NCBI GenBank assembly: GCA_944319925.1
Contig: CALUFQ010000012.1
Location: 1 to 64,000, forward strand
Source: an uncultured Paraprevotella sp.
GTDB lineage: Bacteria; Bacteroidota; Bacteroidia; Bacteroidales; Bacteroidaceae
Direction: 5' to 3'
Length of the DNA stretch: 64,000 nucleotides
The translations under genes were made by a program, and so were the position numbers. Under the pieces are notes generated by a model. The model did not search any database. It saw only the letters and a list, made by a program, of their open reading frames with translations, and was not told where the DNA came from. The first letter of the stretch is position 1, and every line of letters starts with the position of its first letter. Of the stretch, positions 63,080 through 64,000 are shown one piece after another.

Positions 63080-64000
63080 ATGAAAAAGGTAATTTTATGC
63101 TGTTGCGCAGCTCTCTTGGCCGCATGTTCGACTGACGAGCTGCCTACCGGAGGGGGGACGACGGTATCTCCGCCTTCGGGAGAAACTTTGGAGAGTGGGA
63201 CGGTGAATTTCACCAACAACACTTCGCTTACCATTGGTAGTGCACCTGCGCAGACACGCGCTGCATTTTTAAAGCGTGGCGCGGTTTTCGACTTTGAAGG
63301 GAACGATGCCTGCAAACTCGACATTCCTGTGGAGCCGACTCAGGAGGTGATTGATGCTGCAGGTACACCCATCACGAACTATTCCATGCCGCTTAACAGT
63401 TTGGCCAAATCTACGGCGATAGGTGAGGGTGGAATAGCTACTATTGGTGAGAGAGGCCTCTCCACGTCTTCTACCATCTATGTGCTTAACGGTGGTAAGG
63501 TCGTGGTTAATGGTGCTTGCTCCGGTGGCGGAAGCATATATGTGCTTGCCGGAGGTGCTTTGGAATACAACGTTGTGGAACTGTCGGATTTCAAGGTGTA
63601 CAATTATGGCGGTACAGTGGTGCTGCAAGGCGACCTCGCCATTGCTGAAAGCGCAGAGTTTTACACGACTGAAGCCATAGACATGACTGGCTCCACGCTG
63701 ACGGTCAATGGCAAGCTATACGTCGGTGGCAACCTTACCTGCGAAAGCATCACGTCGAATGTGAGTGGCGCGTTGATGCACGTCATCGGAAACGTCGATG
63801 TCAATCCGGAAACTAACGAAGCCGGCAACACTGTTGAGGGCACCGGCGCGGTGGCACTTGAGAACCAGGTTGATGTCTGCGTGGAAGGTGCCATGACGGT
63901 GTATAGCCTTTCGGCGAGCCGTTATGCTAACGTACATGCCGACTGCAAGCTCGTGGCCACGGATGGCGTGAACTCCTCAATCAACATCACCAACGGGGCC
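63080..64000 (+). CDS. Repetitive surface lipoprotein, 3' end outside window
   Basis: The first 307 residues are visible. The signal ends LLAACS (lipobox Cys near residue 16), followed by a Gly/Pro/Thr-rich linker. A beta-strand-rich region comes after it, with rungs such as STIYVLNGGKVVVNGACSGG, GSIYVLAGGALEYN, and GKLYVGGNLTCESIT followed by HVIGNVDVNPE. The pattern of Gly-Gly turns and alternating V/I/L suggests a beta-helix or stacked-strand fold, as in surface adhesins and LruC-type proteins. It lies 100 bp after the DUF1573 gene. Association with the exopolysaccharide is plausible but not shown. Confidence 0.78.
   Translation, partial: MKKVILCCCAALLAACSTDELPTGGGTTVSPPSGETLESGTVNFTNNTSLTIGSAPAQTRAAFLKRGAVFDFEGNDACKLDIPVEPTQEVIDAAGTPITNYSMPLNSLAKSTAIGEGGIATIGERGLSTSSTIYVLNGGKVVVNGACSGGGSIYVLAGGALEYNVVELSDFKVYNYGGTVVLQGDLAIAESAEFYTTEAIDMTGSTLTVNGKLYVGGNLTCESITSNVSGALMHVIGNVDVNPETNEAGNTVEGTGAVALENQVDVCVEGAMTVYSLSASRYANVHADCKLVATDGVNSSINITNGA

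Noticed and set aside
1..64000. tRNA, rRNA, tmRNA, RNase P RNA or SRP RNA genes
   Set aside because: I looked for cloverleaf ends (GGTTCGAATCC, CCA) and key motifs of the other RNAs in the intergenic regions and found none.

Overview
The window reads as chromosomal DNA of a Bacteroidales bacterium (Bacteroidetes). Supporting signs are TTTG/TTG-N19-21-TAnnTTTG promoters in front of many genes, two hybrid two-component regulators (sensor kinase, receiver and AraC domains in one chain), Bacteroidetes-type lipoproteins (short spacer after Cys, Asp/Lys rich), a carboxypeptidase-regulatory-like TonB-dependent receptor, a frdCAB fumarate reductase, and secreted enzymes ending in type IX secretion sorting domains. 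I cannot name the species. No rRNA, tRNA, CRISPR array, transposase or phage gene is visible.

Layout. 1-6.6 kb: two lipoproteins, the lgt-ychF pair, a CDP-alcohol phosphotransferase overlapping an IspD/TarI-like cytidylyltransferase, and a nucleotidyltransferase-like protein. 6.8-8.2 kb: a promoter with a possible noncoding RNA, then a decaying family of three small lipoproteins. 8.3-36 kb: a glycan-degradation island with a TonB-dependent receptor divergent from hybrid regulator 1, then GH97 and GH2 on the plus strand, and GH97, a GH30-like multidomain enzyme, a very large GH78 and hybrid regulator 2 on the minus strand. It has the enzymes and sensors of a polysaccharide utilization locus but no SusC/SusD pair. 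Retaining-type GH97, beta-galactosidase-like GH2 and rhamnosidase suggest a galactose- and rhamnose-bearing plant glycan (inference). 36-50 kb: housekeeping genes (polA, polyprenyl synthase, deoC, MazG-like, dtd, uvrC, apt, mnmG) with a Fic protein, an orphan antitoxin and a truncated polysaccharidase among them. A parS-like site lies between apt and mnmG. 50-53.6 kb: frdCAB. 54.5-64 kb: a tightly packed operon (overlapping or nearly touching genes) encoding a HEAT-like membrane protein, a processive family-2 glycosyltransferase, a TPR plus outer-membrane beta-barrel protein, a DUF4838 hydrolase-like protein and a DUF1573 lipoprotein, followed by the start of a repetitive surface lipoprotein. 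This resembles a synthase-dependent exopolysaccharide secretion machine, and is the most interesting system here.

Intergenic DNA is rich in repeats. A 183-bp fold-back element with ends GAGGGTGTAGCAAAA occurs four times, with shorter relatives at three other places and one element that has the same ends but a different interior. Two arrays of short palindromes with a 22-23 bp period lie at 45.35 and 53.75 kb, and a pair of 15-bp palindromes flanks the exopolysaccharide operon promoter. About 2.2 kb between the GH30-like and GH78 genes consists mostly of such elements.
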